NCBI RefSeq assembly: GCF_012349115.1
Contig: NZ_PQIG01000144.1
Coordinates: 124,001 to 188,000 of the forward strand
Source: Rhizobium ruizarguesonis
Lineage (GTDB): Bacteria > Pseudomonadota > Alphaproteobacteria > Rhizobiales > Rhizobiaceae
Direction: 5' to 3'
Length of the DNA: 64,000 bases
A program made the translations under genes and the position numbers. Of this stretch, positions 47,808 to 57,314 are shown one piece after another. The notes under the pieces are model-generated. The model was not told the DNA's origin, did not search any database, and saw only the letters and a program-made list of their open reading frames with translations. Each line of letters opens with the position of its first letter. Within the stretch, counting starts at the first letter, position 1.

Positions 47808-48118
47808 GGCGTTCCGGGCCTTTCATACACCACTCCTCCCGCAGGCAGCCACATGGCGCCAGCCGGGTGCACATCGAGCTATTCTTAGTTACATTGGGGA
47901 ACCCGGAGGCCAGGCGGCAGTCATTGCCAGTTCATGTCCAAACAACTTGGAGATGCCCAAATATTCGCGAGCAATTGTGTCAGATTAGATATTAATTTTC
48001 GGATAAGCGGTTATGGCGGGTTAAGCCAAGGCAGTGAAATAGTTGCAAATTATGGGCCGCGACGCCGCGGTGCGACAATAGCCATGTCGCAACGTTCGTT
48101 CCAGGTCTGCGGACAAGA
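47808..48118. other. Intergenic gap upstream of the HBM-type chemoreceptor
   Basis: 311 bp, AT-rich around 47930-48010, presumably carrying the receptor promoter. No RNA gene, no strong hairpin and no coding-like frame seen. Confidence 0.45.
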
Positions 48119-48262
48119 TCAGATGAAGTGCGAGAGCAGCAGCGCGATGCTGGCGGCGGTGGCGCCTGCTGCAAGCATCAGATAACGCAGGGCGACCATT
48201 CGAGCGTTCGGCTTTGCCTCGGCAATTGCGATGGCGCGGGCGCGTCGTGTGTTTCTGGTCAT
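48119..48262 (-). CDS. Small single-pass membrane protein (47 aa)
   Basis: MTRNTRRARAIAIAEAKPNA is followed by one hydrophobic segment (MVALRYLMLAAGATAASIALLLSHFI). A basic N-terminus and C-terminal anchor suggest an inner-membrane protein with its N-terminus inside. GTGAGG lies about 10 nt before the ATG. A longer frame (78 aa) exists but its extra part does not look coded. No function recognised. Confidence 0.5.
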   Translation of the reverse strand: MTRNTRRARAIAIAEAKPNARMVALRYLMLAAGATAASIALLLSHFI

Positions 48263-48419
48263 GGTCGAAACCTCACTTCTCTCTGACACAACAACAATCC
48301 AACAAATCGGCTTGCCGGTAAAGCTTAATTTAGGGACGACCTTGCAAACCGCCAATTGAGACAGGATGGCGCACCTCTATTAAGAAGTCTTGAATCGGCT
48401 TTTCCAAGTGCATTCACCT

Positions 48420-49640
48420 CTAGGCGCATTCACCGGCGGCAAAACCGGAAGCCCAGGCCCATTGGAAATTATAGCCGCCGAGCCAACCGGTGACATCGAC
48501 GCACTCGCCGATGAAATAAAGGCCGGACACGGCTTTTGCTTCCATGCTGCGGGAATCGAGCGCTGCCGTGTCGATACCGCCGAGCGTCACTTCGGCGGTG
48601 CGATAACCTTCCGAGCCGGACGGTTTGACCGCCCAATTCTGGGCGCTGGCAGCAAGACGCAGCAGCACCTTGTCAGGCAGGTCGGCCATGTTGCCGGAGA
48701 TCTTTTCGCGTTCAACGAGAAACTGTGCCAGCCGCTTCGGCAGGATGTCGCCAAGGGCTGTCTGCGGCGACTGGCGGCCATTGAGCTGTCTTGCCGTCTT
48801 CAAATGCGCCGCAATATCGATATCCGGTTCGATGGCGACCACGATCTCGTCACCCTCGCGCCAATAGGAGGAAATCTGCAGGATGGCCGGGCCGCTCAGC
48901 CCGCGATGGGTGAACAGCAGCGCTTCGCGGAAGCCGGTCCTGCTATGGCGAATTTCGGCTGGGGCGGCGATGCCGGCGAGCGGGGCGATGCTCTCGAGCA
49001 GGCCGGGATCGAGCGTCAGCGGCACGAGGCCGGGTCGGGTTTCGAGCACGGGCAAGCCGAACTGCTCAGCGAGGCGATAGGCAAAGCCGGTGGCGCCCAT
49101 CTTCGGGATCGACTTGCCGCCGGCGGCGACGATCAGCGATGATGCTTCATAATGGCCTTCGCTCGTCGATACCCGGAAGCCGGCTTCGGTCTTCTCGACA
49201 CCTGATATCTCGGTGCCAAGATGCAGTACTGCGCCTGCCATGCGCATCTCAGCCAGCAGCATGCGGATGATGTCTTTGGCGCTATCGTCGCAGAAAAGCT
49301 GGCCGAGCGTCTTCTCGTGCCAGGCAATGCCATGCTGGTCGACCATGGCGATGAAATCGGCGGGCGTGAAACGGGCGAGCGCCGACTTGCAGAAATGCGG
49401 GTTGGCGGAGAGGAAATTCTTCGGTCCGGCATGGATATTGGTGAAATTGCAGCGGCCGCCGCCGGATATGCGGATCTTCTCGCCAGGCGCCCTGGCATGG
49501 TCGAGGACCACGACCGAGCGGCCGCGTTTTCCCGCGCGGATGGCCGCCATCATGCCCGCCGCCCCGGCGCCGATGACGATGACGTCGCTTTTGCGCTGCA
49601 AACCCGTTTCCCCGATCAAAATCACGTCTTCTTTTTCCAT
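48420..49640 (-). CDS. HI0933/YhiN-family FAD-dependent oxidoreductase
   Basis: About 406 aa. FAD-binding motif VIVIGAGAAGMMAAIRAGKRG, the family signature GEKIRISGGGRCNFTN, a middle domain, and the terminal GYNFQWAWASGFAAGE that closes the flavin site. The reaction is unknown; some relatives act in tRNA or haem-related chemistry. The start is uncertain: a GTG at 49667 lacks ribosome-site spacing, the ATG at 49640 has a weak site, and a later TTG preceded by GGGGA is possible. Divergent from puuA. Confidence 0.82.
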   Translation of the reverse strand: MEKEDVILIGETGLQRKSDVIVIGAGAAGMMAAIRAGKRGRSVVVLDHARAPGEKIRISGGGRCNFTNIHAGPKNFLSANPHFCKSALARFTPADFIAMVDQHGIAWHEKTLGQLFCDDSAKDIIRMLLAEMRMAGAVLHLGTEISGVEKTEAGFRVSTSEGHYEASSLIVAAGGKSIPKMGATGFAYRLAEQFGLPVLETRPGLVPLTLDPGLLESIAPLAGIAAPAEIRHSRTGFREALLFTHRGLSGPAILQISSYWREGDEIVVAIEPDIDIAAHLKTARQLNGRQSPQTALGDILPKRLAQFLVEREKISGNMADLPDKVLLRLAASAQNWAVKPSGSEGYRTAEVTLGGIDTAALDSRSMEAKAVSGLYFIGECVDVTGWLGGYNFQWAWASGFAAGECA

Positions 49641-49728
49641 CAAAGGGCGAAAGTCAACGTTTGCCACCCCTCGCCAATTGGCAAAGTCTGGTTATGATGG
49701 CGCCACGATCAACGCAAACCGGTGTGTC

Positions 49729-51165
49729 ATGTCCCCAAAAAAGACGACGCTGAAGCCTGCCAGAAACGTACCCGCCTCGAAAAAAACTCCCCCGGAGCCC
49801 GGATCCCTGCGCGGCGTTGCGAACTGGAAGGAAGCAGCGCGGTGGCTGAGGGACAGGGGCATTGAAGACATCGAATGCATCACACCGGACCTTGCCGGCG
49901 TTGCGCGCGGCAAAATGATGCCGAGCTCGAAATTCACCTCGAACACGTCGCTGGCGCTGCCGTCAGCGATCTACCGGCACACAATTTCGGGCGAATATCC
50001 AGACGAGACGGAGAGCTTCCGATACGAGCCGCGCGACAGCGACCTGAAGCTGATGCCCGACCTTTCGACGCTTTCGGTCGTGCCCTGGGAAACCGACCCG
50101 ACGGCGCAGGTGATCTGCGACATCGTCGATTCGGACGGCGGTGAAGTGCCCTATACGCCGCGCAACGTGCTGAAGCGCATCATGAGCCTCTATCACGAAC
50201 GCGGCTGGAAACCGATCGTCGCGCCCGAAATCGAATTCTACCTGGTCGCCAAGAACGACGATCCCGACTATCCGCTACACCCGCCCAAAGGCCGATCCGG
50301 CCGCTCGATCCTCGGCGGCCAGGGCTATTCGATCGCCGGTATCAATGAATTCGACGAGTTGATCGACGACGTCTATCATTTCTCGGAGAAACAGGGGCTG
50401 GAGATCGATACGCTGATCCACGAAGAGGGACCGGCGCAGCTCGAGATCAACCTGCGCCACGGCAATCCGATCGAACTTGCCGACCAGGTGTTCCTGTTCA
50501 AGCGGACGATCCGCGAGGCGGCGCTGAAGCACGACATCTACGCGACTTTCATGGCCAAGCCGATGCAGGGCCAGCCGGGTTCGGCGATGCATATCCATCA
50601 GTCGGTGGTCAATATCGAGACGGGCAAGAACATCTTCTCCAATGCCGACGGATCGGCCTCGAAGGAATTTTTCCATTTCATCGGCGGCATGCAGAAATTC
50701 GTGCCAAGCGCGATGGCGATGCTTGCACCCTACGTGAATTCCTACCGGCGCCTGCAGCCCGATATGTCCTGCCCGGTCAACAATGCCTGGGGCTACGACA
50801 ACCGGACGACGGCTTTCCGCGTGCCGGTTTCCGATCCGCAAGCGCGGCGTGTGGAAAACCGGCTGCCGAGCTCGGACGCCAACCCCTATCTCGCACTCGC
50901 CGCCTCGCTCGCCTCCGGCCTGCTCGGGATCATGAACGAGATCGAGCCGACGGCGCCGACCGAGGATTCGGCCAATGAGGGCTCGATCGACCTGCCGCGC
51001 GGCCTGCTGGAAGCCGTGGCGCTGCTCGAGGACGAACCCGCCTTCGAGGAGATGTTCGGCAAGCAGTTCATCGGCCTTTATGCCGGCGTCAAGCGCGGCG
51101 AGTTCGAAACCTTCATGCAGGTGATCAGCCCTTGGGAGCGGGAATTCCTTCTGCTCAACGTGTGA
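49729..51165 (+). CDS. puuA: Gamma-glutamylputrescine synthetase-like glutamine synthetase family protein
   Basis: 478 aa. Glutamine-synthetase fold: beta-grasp N-domain (IEDIECITPDLAGVARGKMMP) and catalytic domain with PEIEFYLVAK (metal ligands), EGPAQLEINL, GSAMHIHQS and NRLPSSDANPYLALAASLA. The lineage is the PuuA/GlnT-like group rather than ammonium-assimilating GlnA, since the start and the TAFRVP region fit PuuA. It is followed after 9 nt by a PuuB-like oxidase, which supports ligation of glutamate to putrescine or a related amine. A long upstream extension in frame was rejected because it is antisense to the flavoprotein gene. Confidence 0.85.
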   Translation: MSPKKTTLKPARNVPASKKTPPEPGSLRGVANWKEAARWLRDRGIEDIECITPDLAGVARGKMMPSSKFTSNTSLALPSAIYRHTISGEYPDETESFRYEPRDSDLKLMPDLSTLSVVPWETDPTAQVICDIVDSDGGEVPYTPRNVLKRIMSLYHERGWKPIVAPEIEFYLVAKNDDPDYPLHPPKGRSGRSILGGQGYSIAGINEFDELIDDVYHFSEKQGLEIDTLIHEEGPAQLEINLRHGNPIELADQVFLFKRTIREAALKHDIYATFMAKPMQGQPGSAMHIHQSVVNIETGKNIFSNADGSASKEFFHFIGGMQKFVPSAMAMLAPYVNSYRRLQPDMSCPVNNAWGYDNRTTAFRVPVSDPQARRVENRLPSSDANPYLALAASLASGLLGIMNEIEPTAPTEDSANEGSIDLPRGLLEAVALLEDEPAFEEMFGKQFIGLYAGVKRGEFETFMQVISPWEREFLLLNV

Positions 51166-51174
51166 GGGACTATC

Positions 51175-52473
51175 ATGGCATCGCAGGAGACATGGCAGAG
51201 CCCGATCGCGCCCGGGCTGTCCTGGTATCAGGCAACTGTCGGGGAGCGGCCCACCTATGCCGCTCTCGACGGCTCGAGAACATGCGACGTCGCCATCGTC
51301 GGCGGCGGTTATACCGGCCTGCAGGCCGGCTATAATCTTGCCAAAGCGGGCGTTTCAGTGGTGCTGATCGAGGCCTGCCGCTTCGGCGACGGGGCGTCCG
51401 GGCGCAATGGCGGTCAACTCGGCACTGGTCAGCGATGGTGGCCGGAAGAACTCGAGGAGAAGATCGGCTACGAACGCTCGAAGGCGCTGTTCGATCTTGC
51501 CGAGGCGGCCAAACGCCATCTCATCGATTTCGCCCGCGAGCATCAGATCGAGATCGACTATGTGCCCGGCCAGCTCAACGTCGCACACAAGGCGAGCTAC
51601 AAGCGCGCCTATTACGAAAATGCCGAGATCGCCGCCTTCCGCTACGACTATCCGCATCTGCGCTTCATGGACGAGAAGGAAACGCAGGAGAGGCTCGGCT
51701 CGAAGCGTTTCCATTGCGGCGTGCGCGATGTCGGCACTGGCCACATTCATCCACTGAAGCTGCTGGTGGGGCTGGCGCGGGTCGCTGCCAATGCCGGTGC
51801 TGAAATCTTCGAGATGACCAGGGCAACGGCGATCCGCCAGGGCGGCGGCAAAGTGACGATCGAAACCGAAAGCGGGACGATCACCGCTGAGCGCGCGCTG
51901 ATTGCCTGCAATGGCTATATCGGCAATCTGGAGCCGGTAACGGCAAGCCATGTCATGCCGATCCGCTCCTTCATCGGCGCCACGGCGCCGCTCGACGGGC
52001 ATCCCGATGTGCTGCCGGGGGGCGAAGCCGTGGCCGATTCGCGTTTCGTCGTGCGCTACTTCCGCAAATTCGGCGACGGACGCCTGCTGTTCGGCGGGCG
52101 TGAAGCCTATACGTCGGACAATCCGCGGGACATTTCGCAGCATATCCGCCGGCAGATCGCCGAGATCTATCCTGATCTGAAGGACATCGAGATCACCCAT
52201 GCCTGGGGCGGCAGCGTCGGCATCACCCTGCCGCGCCAGCCCTTCGTGCGCGAGGTCATGCCCGGCGTCATCTCGATCGGCGGTTATTCCGGTCATGGCG
52301 TCATGCTGTCAAACTACTGTGGCAAGCTCTATGCGGAAACGGTGCTTGGAAAATCCGGCGATCTCGACCTGTTCACATCGCTCGATATTCCCGCCTTTCC
52401 CGGCGGGGCCCGCATGCGCGCACCGTTGCTTTTCCTCGCCTTGTCGTGGTTTGCACTTCGCGACAAGTTTTAG
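51175..52473 (+). CDS. puuB: Gamma-glutamylputrescine oxidase-like FAD oxidoreductase
   Basis: 432 aa, DAO family. N-terminal FAD motif CDVAIVGGGYTGLQAGYNLAKAG, then the family block GASGRNGGQLGTGQRWWPEELE, and near the end the FAD-closing ISIGGYSGHGVMLSNYCGKL. It would oxidise gamma-glutamyl-putrescine to the aldehyde with release of ammonia and peroxide. Next steps (PuuC dehydrogenase, PuuD hydrolase) are not in the window. Co-transcribed with puuA. Confidence 0.86.
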   Translation: MASQETWQSPIAPGLSWYQATVGERPTYAALDGSRTCDVAIVGGGYTGLQAGYNLAKAGVSVVLIEACRFGDGASGRNGGQLGTGQRWWPEELEEKIGYERSKALFDLAEAAKRHLIDFAREHQIEIDYVPGQLNVAHKASYKRAYYENAEIAAFRYDYPHLRFMDEKETQERLGSKRFHCGVRDVGTGHIHPLKLLVGLARVAANAGAEIFEMTRATAIRQGGGKVTIETESGTITAERALIACNGYIGNLEPVTASHVMPIRSFIGATAPLDGHPDVLPGGEAVADSRFVVRYFRKFGDGRLLFGGREAYTSDNPRDISQHIRRQIAEIYPDLKDIEITHAWGGSVGITLPRQPFVREVMPGVISIGGYSGHGVMLSNYCGKLYAETVLGKSGDLDLFTSLDIPAFPGGARMRAPLLFLALSWFALRDKF

Positions 52474-52532
52474 TCCGATTGCGGATTTCCTCTTCCGGAA
52501 ATTCGCTCTAAAACCGCTTCCTGAGAGATTCA

Positions 52533-52560
52533 TTGCACTGCACACTGGCTTTTTTAAATC
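52533..52560 (+). promoter_or_regulatory. zwf promoter region with a TGCANTGCA box
   Basis: TGCACTGCA at 52534-52542 overlaps a possible -35 TTGCAC (52533-52538). A possible -10 TAAATC at 52555-52560 follows with 16-bp spacing, 48 nt before the zwf ATG. The box is the same palindrome found before phaP and acsA2. Confidence 0.5.
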
Positions 52561-52607
52561 GATTAGATTAAAAGGGCCGCCAACCAGCCTGATTGAGAGA
52601 CAAGCTC

Positions 52608-54083
52608 ATGAGCAGCCAAATCATTCCCGTTGAGCCCTTTGATTATGTCGTCTTCGGCGGCAGCGGCGACCTTGCAGAACGCAAGCTTCTGCCCGCGCTG
52701 TATCATCGCCAGATCGAAGGCCAGTTTTCGGAACCGACCCGCGTGATCGGCGCCTCGCGCAGCCCGTTGACGCACGAGGAATACCGCAAATTCGCCAAGG
52801 ACGCGCTGAACGAGCACCTGAAGAAGGGTGAATACGACGAGGCGGAGGTGGAGAAATTCTGTGCCCGCCTCTACTACGTCTCGGTCGACGCCCGCACGGA
52901 TGCCGGCTGGGATCAGCTGAAGAAGCTGCTCGACGAAGGCAAGGATCGCGTGCGCGCCTTCTACCTCGCCGTCGCTCCGGGCATCTTCGGCGATATCTCG
53001 CAGAAGATCCATGACCACAAGCTGATCACCAAATCGACCCGCATCGTCGTCGAGAAGCCGATCGGCCGCGACCTCGCCTCGGCGCTGCAGCTCAACGACA
53101 CGATCGGCCGTGCCTTCAAGGAAGAACAGATCTTCCGCATCGACCATTATCTCGGCAAGGAGACGGTGCAGAACCTGATGGCGCTGCGCTTTGCCAACGC
53201 GCTCTATGAGCCGTTGTGGAACGCCAACTACATCGACCACGTGCAGATCACAGTGGCTGAATCGGTCGGCCTCGAAGGCCGCGCCGGCTATTACGATACG
53301 GCTGGCGCGCTGCGAGACATGGTGCAGAACCACATCCTGCAGCTGCTCTGCCTGACGGCGATGGAAGTGCCCTCGTCGATGGATTCGGAAGCGGTTCGCG
53401 ACGAGAAGCTGAAGGTGCTGCGGGCGCTGAAGCCGCTCAATGCCTCCAATGTCGAGCAGGCGACGGTCCGCGGCCAGTATCGCGCCGGTGCATCGGGCAG
53501 CGGCCCGGTCAAGGGCTACCTCGAAGAGCTCGAAGGCGGCGTCTCGAACACCGAGACCTTCGTCGCCATCAAGGCCGAGATCAACAACTGGCGCTGGGCG
53601 GGCGTTCCCTTCTATATCCGCACAGGCAAGCGCCTGACCGGGCGCATGTCCGAGATCGTCATCACCTTCAAGCCGATCCCGCACGCGATCTTCGACCAGG
53701 CGGCCGGGCGCATCAACGCCAACCAGCTGATCATTCGCCTGCAGCCGGATGAGGGCGTCAAGCAGTCGCTGATGATCAAGGATCCGGGTCCGGGCGGCAT
53801 GCGCCTGCGCAACGTCTCGCTCGACATGAGCTTCGCCCAGGCCTTCAACGTCCGCAATCCTGACGCCTACGAGCGCCTGCTGATGGACGTGATCCGCTCC
53901 AACCAGACATTGTTCATGCGCCGCGACGAAGTGGAAGCCGCATGGAGATGGGTCGATCCGATCCTGAAGGGGTGGGAAACCACCGGCCAGCAGGTGCAGG
54001 GCTATACGGCCGGCACCTGGGGCCCGAGCCAGGCCATCGCGCTGATCGAGCGCGACGGCCGCACCTGGCATGACGAGATCTAG
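52608..54083 (+). CDS. zwf: Glucose-6-phosphate 1-dehydrogenase
   Basis: 491 aa. Oxidises glucose-6-P to 6-phosphogluconolactone with NADP+. The nucleotide-binding start VVFGGSGDLAERKLLPALY, the active-site RIDHYLGKETVQN and the IRTGKRL block are present. The ATG at 52608 begins the conserved region with GAGA upstream; a TTG 15 nt earlier is less likely. First gene of zwf-pgl-edd, the entry to the Entner-Doudoroff pathway, the main glycolytic route in rhizobia. Confidence 0.95.
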   Translation: MSSQIIPVEPFDYVVFGGSGDLAERKLLPALYHRQIEGQFSEPTRVIGASRSPLTHEEYRKFAKDALNEHLKKGEYDEAEVEKFCARLYYVSVDARTDAGWDQLKKLLDEGKDRVRAFYLAVAPGIFGDISQKIHDHKLITKSTRIVVEKPIGRDLASALQLNDTIGRAFKEEQIFRIDHYLGKETVQNLMALRFANALYEPLWNANYIDHVQITVAESVGLEGRAGYYDTAGALRDMVQNHILQLLCLTAMEVPSSMDSEAVRDEKLKVLRALKPLNASNVEQATVRGQYRAGASGSGPVKGYLEELEGGVSNTETFVAIKAEINNWRWAGVPFYIRTGKRLTGRMSEIVITFKPIPHAIFDQAAGRINANQLIIRLQPDEGVKQSLMIKDPGPGGMRLRNVSLDMSFAQAFNVRNPDAYERLLMDVIRSNQTLFMRRDEVEAAWRWVDPILKGWETTGQQVQGYTAGTWGPSQAIALIERDGRTWHDEI

Positions 54084-54093
54084 GACGAAACCG

Positions 54094-54792
54094 ATGGCAT
54101 CGACCCTGCATTCCTTCGCCAGCGCCGCAGACCTCGCCGGCAGCCTCGCCGACAAGGTCGCGGATTCGCTTTCGGCGGCGATTGCCGCCCGCGGAACGGC
54201 GTCCATCGCCGTTTCCGGCGGCTCCACGCCGAAGGTCTTCTTCCAGGCGCTTTCGAGGCGCGACATCGCCTGGGACAAGGTGACGATTACGCTTGTCGAC
54301 GAACGTTTCGTGCCGGCCGACAATGCGCGCTCGAACCATCTTCTGGTCGATGCCAATCTGCTGCAGAACAAGGCAAGGGCGGCACGCTTCCTGCCGCTCT
54401 ACCAGGATGCTGCCTCGGCGGAGGAGGCGGCAAGGATCGCGACCGAGAAGACCAAGGCGATCAGTTCACCCTTCGACATCGTCATCCTGGGCATGGGCGG
54501 CGACGGCCACACGGCCTCGTTCTTTCCCGGCGGCAGCAATCTTGCCAAGGCGCTCGATGCATCGACGCCGCGCGGCATCATCACCATGGAAGCGGAAGGA
54601 GCCGGCGAGCCGCGCCTGACCTTCACCTTCTCCAGTCTTGAGGATGCCGCACTCCTGGTTCTCCATATTGAGGGCGAAGGCAAAAAAGACGTTCTCGCCA
54701 AGGCGGAAGGCAGCGGTGACGAGGCAGAGATGCCGATCCGCGCCATTCTGCGCCGGGCCACTTCCCCGGTCGAGATCTACTGGGCTCCCTGA
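54094..54792 (+). CDS. pgl: 6-Phosphogluconolactonase
   Basis: 232 aa. Hydrolyses 6-phosphogluconolactone to 6-phosphogluconate. AVSGGSTPKVFFQAL, TLVDERFVPADNARSNHLL and LGMGGDGHTASFFPG are the family motifs. It starts 10 nt after the zwf stop (AGGA ribosome site). A longer frame from 54070 would overlap zwf. Confidence 0.93.
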   Translation: MASTLHSFASAADLAGSLADKVADSLSAAIAARGTASIAVSGGSTPKVFFQALSRRDIAWDKVTITLVDERFVPADNARSNHLLVDANLLQNKARAARFLPLYQDAASAEEAARIATEKTKAISSPFDIVILGMGGDGHTASFFPGGSNLAKALDASTPRGIITMEAEGAGEPRLTFTFSSLEDAALLVLHIEGEGKKDVLAKAEGSGDEAEMPIRAILRRATSPVEIYWAP

Positions 54793-54869
54793 TCAGCCGT
54801 CATCCGGATTGAGATTCAGGCCAGAGCCGCCGAAACAGATAGAGACAACGAACAAGGCAGGGATTTTCC

Positions 54870-56693
54870 ATGTCCGCTCATGCACGCATTTCTGCGATCA
54901 CCGATCGCATTGTCGAACGCTCGAAGCCAAGCCGCGAGCGCTACCTGGAACGCCTGCGCGCCGCCGCTTCCAAGGGTGTCGCGCGCTCAGTGCTCGGATG
55001 CGCCAATCTTGCCCATGGCTTCGCGGTCTGTTCCCCCGCCGACAAGGATGCGCTCGCCGGCGACCGCATCCCCAATCTCGGCATCATCACCGCCTATAAC
55101 GACATGCTCTCGGCTCACCAGCCATTCGAGACCTATCCGGCGATCATCCGTGAGGCAGCCGCCCAAGCAGGCGGCGTGGCGCAGGTGGCTGGCGGCGTGC
55201 CGGCGATGTGCGACGGCGTCACCCAAGGACAGCCGGGCATGGAGCTCTCGCTGTTCTCGCGCGACCTGATCGCCATGTCGGCGGGCGTCGGCCTGTCGCA
55301 CAACATGTTCGACGCCGCCCTCTTCCTCGGCGTCTGCGACAAGATCGTGCCCGGCCTGGTGATTGCAGCCCTGTCCTTCGGGCACCTGCCGTCGATTTTC
55401 GTTCCGGCCGGTCCGATGACGACAGGCCTGCCGAACGACGAGAAGTCGCGCGTGCGCCAGCTCTTCGCCGAGGGCAAGGTCGGACGCGCCGAACTGCTGG
55501 AGGCGGAATCGAAGTCCTATCACGGTCCCGGCACCTGCACCTTTTACGGCACTGCCAATTCCAACCAGATGCTGATGGAGATCATGGGCTTCCACATGCC
55601 TGGCTCGTCCTTCATCAATCCCGGCACACCGCTGCGTGAAGCGTTGACGCGCGAAGCCGCCAAGCGGGCGCTGGCGATCACCGCGCTCGGCAATGAATTC
55701 ACGCCGGCGGGCGAGATGATCGACGAGCGCTCGGTCGTCAACGGCGTCGTCGGCCTGCATGCGACCGGCGGCTCGACCAACCACACGCTGCACCTTGTCG
55801 CCATGGCACGGGCGGCCGGCATCCACCTCACCTGGCAGGACATTGCCGAGCTTTCGGAAATCGTCCCGCTGCTTGCCCGCGTCTACCCGAACGGACTTGC
55901 CGACGTGAACCATTTCCAGGCGGCTGGCGGCATGGGCTTCCTCATCAAGGAACTCTTGAAGCACGGACTGGTGCATGACGACGTCCGCACCGTCTTCGGC
56001 CAGGGTCTCCAAGCCTATACGGTTGATGCCCGCCTCGGCGAAAACGGCGCCGTCCTGCGCGAGCCGTCGCCGGAAAAAAGCGTCGATCCCAAGGTCCTCT
56101 CCAGCATCGAAACGCCGTTCCAGGCCAATGGCGGGTTGAAGATGCTGCGCGGCAATCTCGGCAAAGCGGTCATCAAGATTTCCGCCGTCAAGCCGGAGCG
56201 CCACATCATCGAGGCGCCGGCAATCATCTTCCACAGCCAGCAGGAACTGCAGGACGCCTTCAAGGAAGGCAAGCTCAACCGCGATTTCATCGCCGTCGTG
56301 CGTTTCCAGGGCCCGAAAGCGAACGGCATGCCGGAACTGCACAAGCTGACGCCGCCGCTCGGCGTGTTGCAGGATCGCGGCTTCCGCGTGGCGCTGCTCA
56401 CCGACGGGCGCATGTCCGGCGCGTCCGGCAAGGTGCCGGCAGCGATCCACGTCACGCCGGAAGCGGTCGACGGCGGCCCGATCGCCCGCATCCGCGAGGG
56501 CGACATCATTCGCCTGGACGCGATCAAGGGCACGCTCGAGCTGCTCGTCGATGCAGCTGACATGGCCGAGCGCGAGCCGGTGACCGTCGATCTCTCCGAC
56601 AATGAATTCGGCATGGGCCGCGAACTCTTCGCGCCGTTCCGCCGCGCCGTCGGACCTTCGGACCAAGGTGCGAGCGTGCTCTTCCACCACTGA
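54870..56693 (+). CDS. edd: 6-Phosphogluconate dehydratase
   Basis: 607 aa, [4Fe-4S] dehydratase of the IlvD/Edd family making KDPG from 6-phosphogluconate. ITAYNDMLSAHQPFE, GGVPAMCDGVTQGQPGMELSLFSRD, GVCDKIVPGLV and TDGRMSGASGKVPAAIHVTPEA contain the cluster cysteines and active-site residues. AGGGA precedes the ATG, 77 nt after pgl. The aldolase eda is not in this window. Ends at a strong terminator. Confidence 0.95.
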   Translation: MSAHARISAITDRIVERSKPSRERYLERLRAAASKGVARSVLGCANLAHGFAVCSPADKDALAGDRIPNLGIITAYNDMLSAHQPFETYPAIIREAAAQAGGVAQVAGGVPAMCDGVTQGQPGMELSLFSRDLIAMSAGVGLSHNMFDAALFLGVCDKIVPGLVIAALSFGHLPSIFVPAGPMTTGLPNDEKSRVRQLFAEGKVGRAELLEAESKSYHGPGTCTFYGTANSNQMLMEIMGFHMPGSSFINPGTPLREALTREAAKRALAITALGNEFTPAGEMIDERSVVNGVVGLHATGGSTNHTLHLVAMARAAGIHLTWQDIAELSEIVPLLARVYPNGLADVNHFQAAGGMGFLIKELLKHGLVHDDVRTVFGQGLQAYTVDARLGENGAVLREPSPEKSVDPKVLSSIETPFQANGGLKMLRGNLGKAVIKISAVKPERHIIEAPAIIFHSQQELQDAFKEGKLNRDFIAVVRFQGPKANGMPELHKLTPPLGVLQDRGFRVALLTDGRMSGASGKVPAAIHVTPEAVDGGPIARIREGDIIRLDAIKGTLELLVDAADMAEREPVTVDLSDNEFGMGRELFAPFRRAVGPSDQGASVLFHH

Positions 56694-56713
56694 ACGAGTG
56701 GCTTCTGGCAAAC

Positions 56714-56755
56714 AAAAACCCGCGGGGAGCGTGAAGCACCCGCGGGTTTTTTTGA
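56714..56755 (+). terminator. Terminator of the zwf-pgl-edd operon
   Basis: ACCCGCGGG (56718-56726) pairs with CCCGCGGGT (56739-56747), followed by seven T residues. The A-run on the other side makes it probably bidirectional, also ending the convergent PilZ-like gene at 56785. Confidence 0.93.
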
Positions 56756-56784
56756 TTTCAATCCGTCCTGCTGGACGCGCGACT

Positions 56785-57198
56785 TCAGGCTCGAATATCG
56801 AGAACGTAGTCGCGGTGCGCCGGATGGGTGCTGTAGACGAAGATCTTGTTCAGCTCCTTCTGCGTCAGCAGGCGCAGGAAGCGGACGTCGATCGTATTGT
56901 TGGCGTTAACCTTCATCAGCAGGCAGCCGACCTTGGTGATGCGGGCATCCGGAATATCCAGATAGAACTGCTTCGGCAGGCTGAACTGGGTCAGGATCGC
57001 GAGCGTCGCGCTGCTCATCGAAATACGGACAATGTCGCAGCGGCGCGAAGCCGCGTGCATGACGCCCTTTTCCGTATATTCAATGCGCGCGGCGTTCATC
57101 GTGTCCTCCATCTTGAACCGCGCCTCGCGGTCATACATGAAGGATTCTTCCTTGCTCAGGAAATGAGATTTTGGCTGTGACGGATTGGAAGCGGCCAC
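56785..57198 (-). CDS. Small PilZ-like domain protein
   Basis: 137 aa. The central region SRRCDIVRISMSSATLAILTQFSLPKQFYLDIP...VGCLLMKVNANNTIDVRFLRLL has the beta pattern of PilZ domains (xxCxVxxIS..., a strand with GC). A clear RxxxR c-di-GMP motif is not seen, so ligand binding is doubtful. The start may be internal (Met21 or Met34 of this frame). Unrelated to its convergent neighbour edd. Confidence 0.5.
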   Translation of the reverse strand: MAASNPSQPKSHFLSKEESFMYDREARFKMEDTMNAARIEYTEKGVMHAASRRCDIVRISMSSATLAILTQFSLPKQFYLDIPDARITKVGCLLMKVNANNTIDVRFLRLLTQKELNKIFVYSTHPAHRDYVLDIRA

Positions 57199-57314
57199 GT
57201 GCTTATCCCCCTCATAAATTGACGAGGAAAGGGTAGCAGCCGATCTTTAACAGAAAGTGAGAATTCGGCCCGTCCCGCACAATTCTTGGGACCATCACCC
57301 CAAAAATGGCCGCC

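Noticed and set aside
49213..49728. 172-residue N-terminal extension of PuuA
   Set aside because: It is antisense to the flavoprotein gene and unrelated to glutamine synthetases; the ATG at 49729 begins the real protein.
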